Assembly: GCF_020009625.1 (NCBI RefSeq) | Contig: NZ_JAIHLP010000002.1 | Location: 3,162,001 to 3,226,000 of the forward strand | Reading direction: 5' to 3' | Length of the DNA stretch: 64,000 nt | Origin: Leifsonia poae | GTDB lineage: Bacteria > Actinomycetota > Actinomycetes > Actinomycetales > Microbacteriaceae | Notes under the pieces: generated by a model | Seen by the model: the letters and a program-made list of their open reading frames with translations, nothing else | What the model was told of the DNA's origin: nothing | Database searches by the model: none | Shown here: in pieces, positions 8,358 through 18,739 of the stretch | Numbering within the stretch: the stretch's first letter is position 1 | Layout: each line of letters opens with the position of its first letter | Position numbers and translations under genes: made by a program

Positions 8358-9305
8358 CTACGGCACGACGACGGCCTTGACGAACGAAGGGTCCCGGGCC
8401 TCCATGAGTGCGTAGGCTCCGTCCACTCCGTCGAGGCCCATCGTGTGGGTGACGAGAGGGGAGTAGCTGAAGCGGTGCGAGGCCACCAGGTCCAACGCAT
8501 CCTGCATCGCGTGCATGACGCGCGGCCGATCCGGGCAGAATCCGTTGACGACCGTCGCGCCCTTGTACCAGAGCTCCATGTCGAGTTTCGCAGTGCCGGC
8601 GTGATGGTAGCCGACGATGCAGAGTGTGCCGAACGGCCGCACCAGTGGCGAGGCTGTGTCGAGGCCGGGCGTGACGCCGGTGGCTTCGAGCACGACGTCG
8701 GCCCGGGGGTCGGTCGCTCCGGCGTCGGACGACGACGCGGTGAAGCCGGGCACTTCGTCTGGGTGCAGGGCGACATCCGCTCCCCATTCGAGCGCTCGAC
8801 GGCGCGCGGCCGGGTTCGGGTCGACACCGATGATGGTGTGCGGGGCGCGCGCTTTGGCGAGCTGAACGAGGCCGAGCCCCATGAATCCGAGACCGACGAC
8901 CGCCACGCGGCTGCCTGCCCCGATCGGCGTGCGCGAGATCGCCTCTTCGAGGGTGGCGATGGGCTCGCCGATGGCGTGGGAGGGCGCGAGGCCGGCGGGC
9001 AGCGGGAGAGCGGCGTTCTCGTCGAGCAGTGTATGGGTGGCGAATCCGGGCCCGCCGAGGCCTGTGACGAGATCGCCGACGGCCCAGCGGGACGTCGTCG
9101 AGCCGGTTGCGACGACCCGGCCGGCCGTCTCGTGGCCGAGTTCGATGGGCGACCCGCCTTCGGGGCCGCGCATCCAGGGCCCGAAGTCGGAGGTGCACAC
9201 ACCGCTGGCGAGCACCTCGATCAGGATCTGCCCGGCACCGGGCTCCGGCGTCGGGGACTCCTCGACGCGGGAGGTGCGGGGCGCGATGACGCGGCTGATC
9301 AGCAT
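8358..9305 (-). CDS. Zinc-type medium-chain alcohol/polyol dehydrogenase
   Basis: A 315-residue MDR-superfamily dehydrogenase. Catalytic-zinc segments GVCTSDFG and GHETAGRV lie near residues 33-62, and the Rossmann motif VVGLGFMGLG is followed by GVDPNPAARRRALEWGAD. The four-Cys structural-zinc lobe of classical enzymes is not seen and the protein is short for the family. It probably oxidises a sugar alcohol or keto-sugar intermediate with NAD(P). The ATG at 9305 follows AAGGGATC; the frame continues upstream without family similarity. It is divergent from the module A Gfo/Idh gene and precedes the permease in the same direction, with a 92-bp gap holding a LacI operator. Confidence 0.85.
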   Translation of the reverse strand: MLISRVIAPRTSRVEESPTPEPGAGQILIEVLASGVCTSDFGPWMRGPEGGSPIELGHETAGRVVATGSTTSRWAVGDLVTGLGGPGFATHTLLDENAALPLPAGLAPSHAIGEPIATLEEAISRTPIGAGSRVAVVGLGFMGLGLVQLAKARAPHTIIGVDPNPAARRRALEWGADVALHPDEVPGFTASSSDAGATDPRADVVLEATGVTPGLDTASPLVRPFGTLCIVGYHHAGTAKLDMELWYKGATVVNGFCPDRPRVMHAMQDALDLVASHRFSYSPLVTHTMGLDGVDGAYALMEARDPSFVKAVVVP

Positions 9306-9511
9306 GGGGGATCCCTTCGGTTCGCGAACGTCGGCCAGTGTAGCGCCGTGGTCGGATGTGGTAGTACGTGGATCGCAATTCAGCGGCCGTGCTTCCCGCG
9401 CGATCAGCGGGGATTCGGGGCAAAAATGCCCGAGATTCGAGGCCAACGACCGTCTCGTCCAAGAAAAATGTCCCAAACGCCTTGTTACCGTTCACCTTTT
9501 CGTCTTAGCAT

Positions 9512-9537
9512 GGCCTCAAGTGGTATGGCTTTGGGAT
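9512..9537 (+). promoter_or_regulatory. GGTAT direct repeats upstream of module A
   Basis: GGCCT (9512), GGTAT (9522) and GGGAT (9533) are spaced 10 and 11 bp apart. The core TCAAGTGGTAT resembles the sites at 19790 and 26337. A weaker pair, TGGTA/TGGAT with 10-bp spacing (9359-9373), lies nearer the divergent alcohol dehydrogenase. Both sit in the 270-bp gap between the two divergent genes. Confidence 0.5.
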
Positions 9538-9575
9538 ACATCCCGGCAGAAGTTCCACGGTTCGAAGGAGAAAGA

Positions 9576-10654
9576 ATGAACGGCTACCGAGCGGCGGTGA
9601 TCGCAGCAGGCGGGCAAGGGCGGGTGCACGCCTCCGGCTACCGCGCCGACGAGCGCGTCGACCTCGTCGCCGTGGCCGATGTGAACCTCGACATCGCCCG
9701 TGAGCTGGCCGGAGAGTTCGGCATCGAGTCGGTGTTCTCCGACTACCGGCAGATGCTCGAGACCGTTCGCCCAGACATCGTGAGCGTCTGCACTCCGCCC
9801 GCCTTCCACCTGGACGCTGTGATCGCCGCCGCCGAGGCCGGTGTGCGCGCCGTGCACTGCGAGAAGCCGATCGCGCTCTCCTACGACGACGCGCTGCGCA
9901 TGCAGGCAGTGGCCGACGCGTTCGGGATGCAGTTCACCGTCAACCTGCAGCGCCGCTTCGAGCCCGTGCACCGGTTCGCCCGCGAACAGCTGGCGGCCGG
10001 GGCCATCGGCGAGATCGTGACCATCGAGGGGTATTGCCCCAATCTGCCCGATTGGGGCAGCCACATTCTCGACCTCATCCTCTTCTATCGCGGCGACGCC
10101 GCTCCCGAGTGGGTGTTCGGCCAGATCGACGTCTCCACCAACCGCTATGTCTACGGAGCGTTCGTCGAGACCGCCTCGATCACCCAGGTGGCCTGGCCGG
10201 ACGGCGTGCGGGCCACGGTCTCCACGGGCCGCGAGCCGGCCACTCCGGTGCTCAACCTCGAGAACAACCTCGGCCTCATCGTGCAGGGCACGCGCGGCCG
10301 GCTGGTGGTGCGGGGTTCGGAGTGCATCGTGCACCGCTTCGGCACCAACGATCTGCGCTTCGCCTCGCCGTATGCGACCGACCCGGCCGGCTGGGAGCGC
10401 GGCATCGACCCGGCGATCTTCGCCTGCACCGCCGCCGCCGTCGCCGATCTCGTCGACGGTCTGGAGACCGGGCGGGAGCCGAGCTCTCCGGGCGTCGGGG
10501 GCTCGCCGGCGCGGAACTGATCTTCGCCACCTACGAGAGCAGTCGTTCGCGGCGCCGGGTGCCGCTTCCGCTCGACCGTCACGACAACGCCCTGATCACG
10601 GGCCTGGAACAGGGAATGTGGTCGCCGACAGGCGAACTGCGTTCCACGTACTAG
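9576..10654 (+). pseudogene. Gfo/Idh/MocA-family oxidoreductase, single-base frameshift
   Basis: The N-terminal Rossmann domain is intact (AVIAAGGQGRVHASGYRADE, then VSVCTPPAFHLDAV and the family motif CEKPIAL near residue 94). Near 10479-10481 the frame shifts by one base. The upstream frame runs into a stop at 10520, while the missing tail (GLAGAELIFATYESS to the TAG at 10652) continues in the -1 frame. Restoring one base gives a 359-residue protein of normal family length. The ATG at 9576 follows GAAGGAG. It is the first gene of module A, which also has ThuA and a TIM-barrel epimerase, a setting where Gfo/Idh proteins oxidise a sugar hydroxyl with NAD(P). It could be a recent pseudogene or a base-call error. 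Confidence 0.85.
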
Positions 10655-10660
10655 GAGCCG

Positions 10661-11347
10661 ATGAAGCCGATGACGTCTTCCCGACCAGCACCAACAGCCC
10701 TCACCGCCTCTGTGGTGATCGCGGGCGACGACGTGCACGAGGATCTGTTCACCGCGAGCGTCGAACTCCAAGACCTCCTCGCGGGCGCCGGGTTCGTCAC
10801 GCGTGTGCGAGTGGGAACCGCCTTGTTCGCGCAACCCTTCGACGACGACCTCGTCGTGCTCTATCGCGCAGCCGGCGCCTTCACCGCGGCCGAGCGACGG
10901 GGGCTCGCTGATGCGGTGGCCGCCGGAACCGGCCTGCTCGCCCTGCATTCGACCGCGGTCTACGATGACGACCCCGAGCTGCTCGCTCTGTTCGGGGCAC
11001 GGTACACGGACCACGGCCCGCAGCCGCACGAGAGCCGGTTCCGGGTGGAGTGCGCCGCGCATCCCGTGACGGCGGGCCTCGACCCGTTCGAGCTGACCCA
11101 CGAGCACTACCGGGTCGCGACCGCCCCGGACGCCCGGGTCGTCGCCTGGCGTCAGGCGCCCTACGGCGTCGAGCCGCTTGTCGTGGTGAGCGAGCCGGGG
11201 GACGGCCGGGTCTGCTTCGTGCAGTTCGGCCACGACCAGCGCGCCTGGGACGAACCCGGCGTTCGCCGCACGGTCGCCAACGCGGCGGGCTGGCTCACCG
11301 CCGGCCGCCGCAACCCATTCCTTTCCGACACCGAGAAAGAGGACTGA
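10661..11347 (+). CDS. ThuA-domain protein
   Basis: A 228-residue ThuA-like protein (class I glutamine-amidotransferase-like fold). It shows the family pattern VVIAGDDVHEDLF near the start, LLALHS (residues about 98-103) and GRVCFVQFGHDQRAW near the C-terminus. The biochemical role of ThuA proteins is poorly defined; the family is named for trehalose/maltitol use in rhizobia and often sits beside Gfo/Idh oxidoreductases that make 3-keto-sugars. It starts six bases after the frameshifted Gfo/Idh gene, behind TAGGAG, and is followed by the transporter. Two more ThuA genes occur in this window. Confidence 0.85.
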   Translation: MKPMTSSRPAPTALTASVVIAGDDVHEDLFTASVELQDLLAGAGFVTRVRVGTALFAQPFDDDLVVLYRAAGAFTAAERRGLADAVAAGTGLLALHSTAVYDDDPELLALFGARYTDHGPQPHESRFRVECAAHPVTAGLDPFELTHEHYRVATAPDARVVAWRQAPYGVEPLVVVSEPGDGRVCFVQFGHDQRAWDEPGVRRTVANAAGWLTAGRRNPFLSDTEKED

Positions 11348-11354
11348 TCCGCCT

Positions 11355-12329
11355 ATGCGTGTTCTCCTGCGTCGCGCCGTCTTCTACGTCATCACGGCGT
11401 GGGCGGCGATCAGCCTGAACTTCGTGCTGCCGCGCATCATGCCGGGCAACCCGGCCGATGCGCTCATCGCGAAGTTCCACGGCAAGCTCTCCCCGCAAGC
11501 CGTCGAAGCGCTGCGGGTGCTGTTCGGCCAGAGCAAGGCCAGCCTCTGGCAGCAATACCTCGACTACTGGCACAACCTCTTCACCGGCAATCTCGGCATC
11601 TCGTATGCGTACTATCCGACGCCGGTGGCCGACGTTCTGGGAAGCAGCATCGGCTGGACGCTCATCCTCATCACGGTGTGCACGGTGCTCGGGTTCGTGA
11701 TCGGCACCTCGCTCGGCATGATCGTCGGCTGGAAACGGGGCAGCTGGCTCGACTCGCTCATCCCGATCACCACTCTGCTGTCGTCGATCCCCTACTTCTG
11801 GTTCGCGATCTGCGTGGTGCTCATCTTCTCGATCATGCTGCACTGGTTCCCCCTCTCGGGCGGGTACTCGGTCACCGAGACGATCGGGCTCAATTGGGGC
11901 TTCCTCGGCAGCGCGGTGTACTACGCCACCCTGCCGGCTCTGACGATCGTGATCGCCTCGATCGGCGGCTGGCTGATCGGGATGCGCAACATGATGGTGA
12001 CGACGCTCAGCGAGGACTATGTGAAGCTCGCGGAGGCGAAGGGCCTCCCGAAGCGACGGATCATGGTCACGTACGCGGCGCGGAACGCCATCCTGCCGTC
12101 GTTCTCGAGCTTCGCCATGTCGCTCGGCTTCGTCGTGGGCGGCTCGATCGTGACCGAAGTCGTCTTCAACTATCCCGGGATCGGCACCGTGCTCTTCAAA
12201 GGCGCACAGGCACAGGACTATCCGCTCATGCAGGGCATCTTCCTGGTGATCACGATCACAGTGCTGGTCGCCAACCTGCTGGCGGATCTCGCGTACGTCT
12301 TCCTCGACCCCCGGACAAGAGAGGGCTGA
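11355..12329 (+). CDS. Opp/Dpp-type ABC transporter permease (DppB-like)
   Basis: 324 residues with about six transmembrane helices. The N-terminus (FYVITAWAAISLNFVLPRIMPGNP) is diagnostic of DppB/OppB permeases. The EAA loop reads DYVKLAEAKGLPKRRIMVTY, and the end is FLDPRTREG. It pairs with the fused permease-ATPase immediately downstream (3-bp gap). In actinobacteria this transporter class carries oligosaccharides as well as peptides. The surrounding sugar enzymes favour an oligosaccharide or glycoside here. Confidence 0.92.
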   Translation: MRVLLRRAVFYVITAWAAISLNFVLPRIMPGNPADALIAKFHGKLSPQAVEALRVLFGQSKASLWQQYLDYWHNLFTGNLGISYAYYPTPVADVLGSSIGWTLILITVCTVLGFVIGTSLGMIVGWKRGSWLDSLIPITTLLSSIPYFWFAICVVLIFSIMLHWFPLSGGYSVTETIGLNWGFLGSAVYYATLPALTIVIASIGGWLIGMRNMMVTTLSEDYVKLAEAKGLPKRRIMVTYAARNAILPSFSSFAMSLGFVVGGSIVTEVVFNYPGIGTVLFKGAQAQDYPLMQGIFLVITITVLVANLLADLAYVFLDPRTREG

Positions 12330-12332
12330 CCC

Positions 12333-14390
12333 ATGGCCATCACCACAGCGACGGTCGCGGAGGCCGAAACGTCAGAGATCGTGGAGGGAAGCTCGCGCTT
12401 CGCCTGGCTGCGCGCCTTCCGCCGCCCGTGGACGCTCACCGGCGTCATCGTCGTCTTCATCTTCGGCGTGCTGGCCATCATCGGCCCGTGGATCGCGCCG
12501 TACGACCCGTCGGCGGTGAGCCACGCGACTCTGCAACCGCCGAGTCCCGAGCACTGGCTCGGCACCACCCAAACCGGGCAGGACATCCTGTCGCAGATGC
12601 TCTACGGCACCCAGGTCTCGATGCTCGTCGGCGTGTGCGCGGCGATCGTCGCCACCGTGCTGTCGGTGATCGTCGGGCTGGCCGCCGGCTACCTCGGCGG
12701 TCTGGCCGACGAGCTGCTGTCGCTGCTGGCCAATGTGTTCCTGGTGATCCCGGCCCTGCCGCTCACGGTGATCCTCGCCTCGTATCTTCCCAAGACCGGC
12801 TCGGTCGGCATCATCCTGGTGATCTCGATCACCGGCTGGGCCTGGGGTGCCCGCGTGCTGCGCGCCCAGACGCTGTCGCTGCGCAAGCGCGATTTCGTCG
12901 AGGCCGCCCGCGCGACGGGCGAACGCACGTCGAGCGTCATCTTCCGCGACATCTTCCCCAACCAGATCGCGATCATCGCGGCATCGTTCCTCGGCACGGT
13001 GACCGGCGCCATCCTCACCCAGGCCAGCCTCGCGTTCCTCGGGCTGACGAACGTGACCGAGTGGTCGTGGGGCACCATCCTCTATTGGGCACAGGTGTCG
13101 AGTGCGATGCTCACCGGCTCGTGGTGGTGGTTCGTGCCCGCCGGCCTCGCCATCGCGCTGCTGGGCACCGGCCTCTCGCTCGTGAACTTCGGCATCGACG
13201 AGTTCATCAACCCCCGTCTGCGTCAGGCCGGCATCGGCACCAAGAAGGCTCAGCGGGCCCAAGCCAAGGCCAAGCGCGCGAAGATCGTGAAGCGTCCGCC
13301 GCGTGTGCGCACCGAGCGCGCCGCCTCCGGACCGTTCAACCCCGTGACCAGCGATGTCATCCTCGACATCCGGCACCTCAAGGTCGACTACCTGGGTGAG
13401 AACTCAGTGACGCCGGCCGTCAACGATGTGTCGCTGACGCTGCGCCGCGGCGAAGTGCTCGGCATCGCGGGCGAGTCCGGCAGCGGCAAGTCGACCCTGG
13501 CCTACGCGATCACCCGGCTGCACAAACCGCCGGCGCAGATCACGGGCGGTGAGATGGTCTACACGAACCCGGACGGCTCGACGACCGACATCCTCTCGAT
13601 GGGCGACGACGAACTGCGCGATTTCCGCTGGGAGGAGCTGTCGATCGTGTTCCAATCGGCGATGCACGCGCTCAACCCGATTCTGACGGTCGGCGCACAG
13701 ATCGACGACGCGCTCCGGGCGCACCGGCCACAGATGACCCAGCAGGCGCGCGCCGCCCGGGTGATCGAGCTGCTCGGCCTCGTCGGCATCCAGACCGACC
13801 GGGTCAACGCCTTCCCGCACGAACTCTCCGGTGGGATGCGTCAACGCGCCATGATCGCGGTGGGCCTCGCGCTCGACCCGGAGATCATCGTCATGGACGA
13901 GCCGACCACTGCGCTCGACGTGGTGATCCAGCGGCAGATCATCGAGAAGATCATCGAACTGAAAGACCGGCTCGGCTTCTCGGTGATCTTCATCACCCAC
14001 GACCTCTCGCTGCTCATCGAGCTCTCCGACACCATCGCGGTGATGTACGCAGGGCGGGTGGTGGAGCTGGCCGACGCCAAAGAGTTCTACCGCAACCCGC
14101 GGCATCCATACAGCCAGGGGCTGCTGGCGTCGTTCCCCACCCTCTCCGGCCCGAAGCACGAGCTCACCGGCATCCCCGGCTCGCCACCCGACCTGCGCAA
14201 GCTTCCCGGCGGATGCGCGTTCGCCTCGCGTTGCCCACTCGCCTTCGACAAATGCGACACGGTCGTGCCCCCGCTGTTCCCGCTCGACGGCCGAGCGGAG
14301 TGGCGGCAATCAGAGGCGGCCTGTCTGCTCTACGAAGGCGACGGCAGCGCCGACGACGCCACCGAGCCCGAACTGGAGGACGCCCGATGA
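12333..14390 (+). CDS. Fused ABC permease-ATPase (DppC-DppD)
   Basis: One 685-residue chain joins two subunits that are usually separate. Residues about 25-295 are a DppC-like permease ([15 protein letters not shown] loop [20 protein letters not shown]). A Lys/Arg-rich linker (about 300-335) leads into a DppD-like ATPase with Walker [10 protein letters not shown], signature [13 protein letters not shown] and Walker [13 protein letters not shown], ending in a Cys-containing oligopeptide-transporter C-terminal segment. No stop or start lies between the halves, so the fusion looks genuine. It overlaps the next ATPase gene by ATGA. The unfused equivalents are present in module B (22513-23490 and 21632-22513). 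Confidence 0.93.
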   Translation: MAITTATVAEAETSEIVEGSSRFAWLRAFRRPWTLTGVIVVFIFGVLAIIGPWIAPYDPSAVSHATLQPPSPEHWLGTTQTGQDILSQMLYGTQVSMLVGVCAAIVATVLSVIVGLAAGYLGGLADELLSLLANVFLVIPALPLTVILASYLPKTGSVGIILVISITGWAWGARVLRAQTLSLRKRDFVEAARATGERTSSVIFRDIFPNQIAIIAASFLGTVTGAILTQASLAFLGLTNVTEWSWGTILYWAQVSSAMLTGSWWWFVPAGLAIALLGTGLSLVNFGIDEFINPRLRQAGIGTKKAQRAQAKAKRAKIVKRPPRVRTERAASGPFNPVTSDVILDIRHLKVDYLGENSVTPAVNDVSLTLRRGEVLGIAGESGSGKSTLAYAITRLHKPPAQITGGEMVYTNPDGSTTDILSMGDDELRDFRWEELSIVFQSAMHALNPILTVGAQIDDALRAHRPQMTQQARAARVIELLGLVGIQTDRVNAFPHELSGGMRQRAMIAVGLALDPEIIVMDEPTTALDVVIQRQIIEKIIELKDRLGFSVIFITHDLSLLIELSDTIAVMYAGRVVELADAKEFYRNPRHPYSQGLLASFPTLSGPKHELTGIPGSPPDLRKLPGGCAFASRCPLAFDKCDTVVPPLFPLDGRAEWRQSEAACLLYEGDGSADDATEPELEDAR

Positions 14391-15556
14391 CCACCATGGA
14401 CACCACGGCCGCACCGCACGCTGCATCGCAGCCTGGCGAGCCTGTGCTCGAGGCGGTGCACATCACCAAGCACTTCGGCGTGCGAGGCTCGCTGTTCAAG
14501 CGGGGCCCCAAGCGCGTGGTGCACGCCGTCGACGACGTGACACTCGCCCTGTATGCCGGGCGCATCATGGCGCTGGTGGGGGAATCCGGATCCGGCAAAT
14601 CCACCTTCGCCCGGCTGCTCGCCCAGCTCTACCCGATCACCGGCGGTGAGGTGCGTTACCGCGGAAAGACGGTGCACGCCCGCGGCGGCAAGTCGCTGCG
14701 CGAGCACGTCAGCAAGGTGCAGCTGATCCTCCAAGACCCCTTCGGCTCGTTCAACCCGGTAGCGACGATCGCGACCACGCTCTCGCGGGCGGTGCGCATC
14801 CACCACACGGGCAAGACGGCCAAAGCGCAGCGCGCGGTGATCGACGATCTGCTCGCGCAGGTGAACCTCGCGCCGGCCCGCCAGTTCACCGAGAAGTACC
14901 CGCATGAGCTCTCCGGCGGCCAATTGCAGCGCATCTCCATCGCCCGCGCATTGGCCGCCAACCCGGATGTGTTCCTCGCCGACGAGCCGGTGTCGAGTCT
15001 CGATGTGTCGATCCGCCTCGGCGTGCTCAATCTGCTGCGACGACTCGTCGAAGACCGCGGTGTCGCCCTGCTCTATGTGACGCACGACATCGCATCCGCC
15101 CGCTACTTCGCCGAGGACACCAGCGTCATGTACGCCGGCCAGCTCGTGGAGGCGGGGCCGTCGGAGCAGGTCACGCAGAAGGCCGCGCATCCGTACACGC
15201 AGCTGCTGATCGCTTCGGCGCCCGACCCCTCACGCGAGCGTGACGACGCGCCCCGCGACATCGGCCAGCCGCCCAGTCTCATCGACCCGCCGGCCGGCTG
15301 CCGCTTCCACCCGCGCTGCCCGTTCGCCATGGAACGGTGCAAGACCGAGGCGCCGCCCCGGTTCGAGCTCGAAGACGGCCAATGGGCGAAGTGCTGGCTG
15401 TACGCCGACGACGCCGAAGCCGAAACCCGACGGGCCGACAACGCCGCCGTGTACTCGCGCGGCGAGATCCGGGCGGCGGGCAGACCCGTCGAACCCGGCC
15501 CCCAGAACGCTCCAACACCCACCAGCACGTCCAAGCACGAAGGAGAACAGCAATGA
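14387..15556 (+). CDS. Opp/Dpp-type ABC transporter ATP-binding protein (DppF-like)
   Basis: A 389-residue nucleotide-binding subunit with Walker [11 protein letters not shown]-loop QDPFGSFNP, signature [15 protein letters not shown] and Walker [13 protein letters not shown]. The oligopeptide-type C-terminal region ([15 protein letters not shown]) follows, then a 35-residue low-complexity tail. It starts at the ATGA overlap with the fused subunit, behind CTGGAGGA. It is the second ATPase of the transporter, pairing with the ATPase half of the fusion protein, and overlaps the binding-protein gene by ATGA. Confidence 0.93.
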   Translation: MTTMDTTAAPHAASQPGEPVLEAVHITKHFGVRGSLFKRGPKRVVHAVDDVTLALYAGRIMALVGESGSGKSTFARLLAQLYPITGGEVRYRGKTVHARGGKSLREHVSKVQLILQDPFGSFNPVATIATTLSRAVRIHHTGKTAKAQRAVIDDLLAQVNLAPARQFTEKYPHELSGGQLQRISIARALAANPDVFLADEPVSSLDVSIRLGVLNLLRRLVEDRGVALLYVTHDIASARYFAEDTSVMYAGQLVEAGPSEQVTQKAAHPYTQLLIASAPDPSRERDDAPRDIGQPPSLIDPPAGCRFHPRCPFAMERCKTEAPPRFELEDGQWAKCWLYADDAEAETRRADNAAVYSRGEIRAAGRPVEPGPQNAPTPTSTSKHEGEQQ

Positions 15557-17214
15557 ATCGCAGAAAGGTCTCGGTGCGGCGAAGCATCGTCGGCGCCGCA
15601 CTGGCCGCCAGCCTCGTCGTTCCGCTCGCCGCCTGCTCCAGCAGCGGGGGCGGGTCCAGCGACGGGCTCATCCTCAACGTGGCGAGCCAATCCGACTCGC
15701 TCACCCAGACGTTCAACCCCTACCTGCCGGAGACGGCGCAGGGTGCGACGTACACCAACCAGGGCTCCGGCGGCTTCATCTATGAGCCGCTCGTGCAGAT
15801 CAACAATGTGAACATCGGTCACGACATCCCCTGGCTCGCGAAGAAGTGGGCCTGGTCGGACGGCAACAAGACGTTCACCCTCGACCTGCAGCAGGGGGTC
15901 AAATGGACGGACGGCAAACCGTTCTCGGCCGACGACGTGGTCTTCACTTACGAAATGCTGAAGAAGTACCCGGCGCTCAATGTGGGCGGCGTCGACTTCG
16001 ACACCATCAAGGCCACCGACCCCAACACGGTCGTGATGACGTTCAAAGACCCGTCGGAGACGAAGTTCACGTCGCTGGTTTCGGCCGCGATCGTCTCGCA
16101 GCACATCTGGTCGAAGGTGGGCGACCCCACCAAGTACGCCGACAAGAACCCCGTCGGCACCGGCCCGTTCGAGCTCGATACATTCTCGCCGCAGAGCTTC
16201 GTGCTGAAGACGAACAAGGACTACTGGCAGGACCCGGCGAAGATCGCCGGCATCCGGTTCATTCCGTATAAGGACAACCAGGGCCAGACCAACGCGCTCG
16301 TGCAGGGACAGGCCGACTGGAGCGGCACGTACATCGCCGACTCCGAGAAGACCTACACGTCCAAGAGCAAGGACAACCACTACTGGGCGCCGGTCGTCGG
16401 CTCCGACGGTCTCATCCCGAACCTGGAGAAGTGGCCGCTCAGCGACATCGCCGTGCGCCGTGCCATCAGCCTCGGAGTCGACCGCGAGCAGGTGGGCGCC
16501 GCAACGGATTCGCCCGCCGCGACCAGCCAGACCGGTCTGCCGATGCCGTCGTTCGCCGATGAGGTCGCCCCGCAGTACAAGAACCTGAACTTCAAGCAGG
16601 ACAAGCCGGCCGCCGAAAAGCAGCTGACCGATGCCGGCTACGCGAAGGCGGGGGACGGCTACTACGCCAAAGACGGCAAGCGCGTCGAGTTCTCGGTGAG
16701 CTTCCCCGCCTCGTACACCGACATCGCCTCGCGCGCCCAGGTGCTGGTCTCGCAGCTGAAAGACATCGGCATCAAGCTCGACATCGACACCACGTCGGTG
16801 AACGACATCAACAAGATCACCGCCGACGGCACCTTCCAGTCGACGATCGGTTACCCGGTGGGCCCGGCGCCGCGCGCGTTCAACATCTACGACTCGATGA
16901 TGAACCCGAACAAGTACTACCCCATCGGGCAGGCGACGCCGACGTTCGAGAACATCGAGCGGTTCAACGACCCGGTGGCGAAGGAACTGTTCGCGCAGTA
17001 CCCGCTGGCCACCACGGACGAAGAGCGCAACACGATCCTGGCCAAACTTCAGGGCATCTGGATCGACCAGCTGCCGATGATCGTGATGTTCTACTGGGGC
17101 AACTACGGGGACTGGAGCACCGCGAAGGTGACCGGCTTCCCGTCGGAGCAGAACCCGTACTTCGCGCCCTACCCGAACCCCGTGGTGGCGCTGAAGCTCA
17201 AGCCGGTCGCCTGA
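15553..17214 (+). CDS. Extracellular solute-binding lipoprotein, family 5
   Basis: A 553-residue family-5 (DppA/OppA-like) binding protein. A signal peptide ends in a lipobox (VPLAACSSS, Cys at about residue 29), so it should be anchored to the outer face of the membrane. Family features include [10 protein letters not shown], the motif [31 protein letters not shown] and [10 protein letters not shown]. It delivers the ligand to the module A permeases. Family 5 includes cello-, xylo- and chito-oligosaccharide binders as well as peptide binders. Being last among the transporter genes, it is followed by a stable hairpin at 17234-17264. Confidence 0.93.
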   Translation: MNRRKVSVRRSIVGAALAASLVVPLAACSSSGGGSSDGLILNVASQSDSLTQTFNPYLPETAQGATYTNQGSGGFIYEPLVQINNVNIGHDIPWLAKKWAWSDGNKTFTLDLQQGVKWTDGKPFSADDVVFTYEMLKKYPALNVGGVDFDTIKATDPNTVVMTFKDPSETKFTSLVSAAIVSQHIWSKVGDPTKYADKNPVGTGPFELDTFSPQSFVLKTNKDYWQDPAKIAGIRFIPYKDNQGQTNALVQGQADWSGTYIADSEKTYTSKSKDNHYWAPVVGSDGLIPNLEKWPLSDIAVRRAISLGVDREQVGAATDSPAATSQTGLPMPSFADEVAPQYKNLNFKQDKPAAEKQLTDAGYAKAGDGYYAKDGKRVEFSVSFPASYTDIASRAQVLVSQLKDIGIKLDIDTTSVNDINKITADGTFQSTIGYPVGPAPRAFNIYDSMMNPNKYYPIGQATPTFENIERFNDPVAKELFAQYPLATTDEERNTILAKLQGIWIDQLPMIVMFYWGNYGDWSTAKVTGFPSEQNPYFAPYPNPVVALKLKPVA

Positions 17215-17233
17215 CCGGAAGCGGTATCACCGA

Positions 17234-17264
17234 GGGCGGGTCGGCCGATACGGCCGCCCCGCCC
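17234..17264 (+). terminator. Stable hairpin after the binding-protein gene
   Basis: GGGCGGG-T-CGGCCG and CGGCCG-C-CCCGCCC pair around a 3-base ATA loop: 13 bp with one mismatch. It lies 20 bp after the binding-protein stop and 43 bp before the next gene. Without a T-tract it may be a partial terminator or an mRNA 3'-end stabiliser that raises binding-protein yield. Confidence 0.65.
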
Positions 17265-17306
17265 GCGGTGACCCAGCACTACGACAGCAGACGCAGAGAA
17301 AGAGCC

Positions 17307-17975
17307 ATGACCGACCCACGCACCGCCCTCGTCGTCGTGAACGGCGACGACATCCACCACGACCTCCTCAGCGCCGCAACGGTGTTCCAGCAGCTCGGCA
17401 TCGAGGCCGGCCTCGTCACCCGCAAGGCGATGGGGCTCAATCGCTTCGTCGATGCGCGGCCCGAGACCGGCAGTGCACAGGTGTACCTCTTCTATACAGC
17501 CGGCGGACAGTTCCCCACCGAGCAGCAGGAAGCGCTCGCCACGGCGATCGCGGCGGGCAAAGGCCTCGTCGGGGTGCACGGCGCGAACATCCTCGGCTGG
17601 GCGGGTGGCGGGGTCGACCCCGCCGACCGGCCATTCTTCGACCTGCTCGGCAACCGCTACCTTTCCCACGGCCCCGGTCATCACGAGGGGCGGCATACGA
17701 TCGAGATCGTGGGGGAGCACCCCATCACGGCGGGCCTCGACGACTTCGACCTGTTCGACGAGTACTACGAATTCGAGTTCGCAGACGACGAGGTGCAGGT
17801 GCTCGCGCAGCGGCGCCGGGCCGACGGCGAGGTGATCCCGGTGCTCTACGTGCGAACCGTGGGCGCCGGCCGGGTCGTCTACCTGGCGCTCGGCCATGAC
17901 ATGCGTTCCTGGGGCGAGCCCGCGGTGCGCACCCTCGTGATCCGCTCACTGCAGTGGGCCGCGGGAGCGCTGTGA
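17307..17975 (+). CDS. ThuA-domain protein
   Basis: A 222-residue ThuA-like protein, paralogous to the gene at 10661: VVVNGDDIHHDLL at the N-terminus, GKGLVGVHGANI near residues 85-96, GRVVYLALGHDMRSW near the C-terminus. The ATG at 17307 lies a few bases after an AGAGAAAGAG purine tract. The stop overlaps the GTG of the next gene by four bases, so the two are translationally coupled. ThuA proteins accompany Gfo/Idh and epimerase genes in sugar clusters. Their own reaction is not settled. Confidence 0.85.
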   Translation: MTDPRTALVVVNGDDIHHDLLSAATVFQQLGIEAGLVTRKAMGLNRFVDARPETGSAQVYLFYTAGGQFPTEQQEALATAIAAGKGLVGVHGANILGWAGGGVDPADRPFFDLLGNRYLSHGPGHHEGRHTIEIVGEHPITAGLDDFDLFDEYYEFEFADDEVQVLAQRRRADGEVIPVLYVRTVGAGRVVYLALGHDMRSWGEPAVRTLVIRSLQWAAGAL

Positions 17976-18739
17976 CCGCGCCGATCGCCGTCATGGGCTA
18001 CACCGTGCTGGAGCAGGCACTGACCGACCTGGAAGGCACGCTCGATCGTATCGCCTCCCTCGGCTACCTCGGCATCGAGACCTACGGGCTCGTCGAAGAA
18101 TACGGCGCGACCCGGGTCAGGGATGCGGTGGCCGCCGCCGGTCTGCGGGTCACCAGCGCCCACACACCGTTCCCCGCGGGCGAGGCGGCCGGCCGCATCC
18201 TCGATGATGCCCTCGAACTCGGCGCCCCGACACTGATCTGGTCGATGGAGCGCGAGGAGTTCGGCACCCGCGACGCGATCGCCCGCGGCGTCGAACGGGT
18301 CAACGAGGCCGCTGAGAACGCGGCGGCGCACGGCCTGACCATCGGCTATCACAACCACTTCGCCGAGTTCGCGAACACGGTCGACGGTGGGCAGGCTTAC
18401 GACGTGCTCCTCGGGCTGCTCGACCCCCGCGTGGTCGTGGAACTCGACGCGTACTGGGCACGGATGGGCGGTGCCGACCCGGCAGAGGTGCTTGCGCGTC
18501 TCGGCGACCGCGCGCGGTTCATCCACATCAAGGACGGCCCGGCCGAAAGCTACGAAGACGACCTCATGGTGCCGATCGGCGAGGGCGCGATGGACTGGGC
18601 CGGCATTCTGACCGCCCCATCCGGCCTCGCCTGGCACATCGTGGAACTCGAAAGACTGAGCGTCGACACCTTCGGCGCTCTCGCAACCAGCTACCGCCAC
18701 CTCGTCGGCGGCGGGCTGTCCGAGGGAAGGACCCCATGA
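17972..18739 (+). CDS. Sugar phosphate isomerase/epimerase-like TIM-barrel protein
   Basis: A 255-residue AP-endonuclease-2/IolE-type TIM barrel. Metal-site segments are visible: YGLVEEYG, SAHTPFPAG, GYHNHFAEF, VVVELDAYWARMGG and HIKDGPAESYEDDL. The fold usually binds a divalent metal through Glu/Asp/His and isomerises or epimerises a keto sugar; some relatives eliminate aglycones from 3-keto-glycosides. Start GTG 17972 overlaps the upstream TGA. It is a paralogue of the protein at 30226 in module B. The substrate is probably whatever the module A oxidoreductase makes. Confidence 0.85.
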   Translation: MTAPIAVMGYTVLEQALTDLEGTLDRIASLGYLGIETYGLVEEYGATRVRDAVAAAGLRVTSAHTPFPAGEAAGRILDDALELGAPTLIWSMEREEFGTRDAIARGVERVNEAAENAAAHGLTIGYHNHFAEFANTVDGGQAYDVLLGLLDPRVVVELDAYWARMGGADPAEVLARLGDRARFIHIKDGPAESYEDDLMVPIGEGAMDWAGILTAPSGLAWHIVELERLSVDTFGALATSYRHLVGGGLSEGRTP

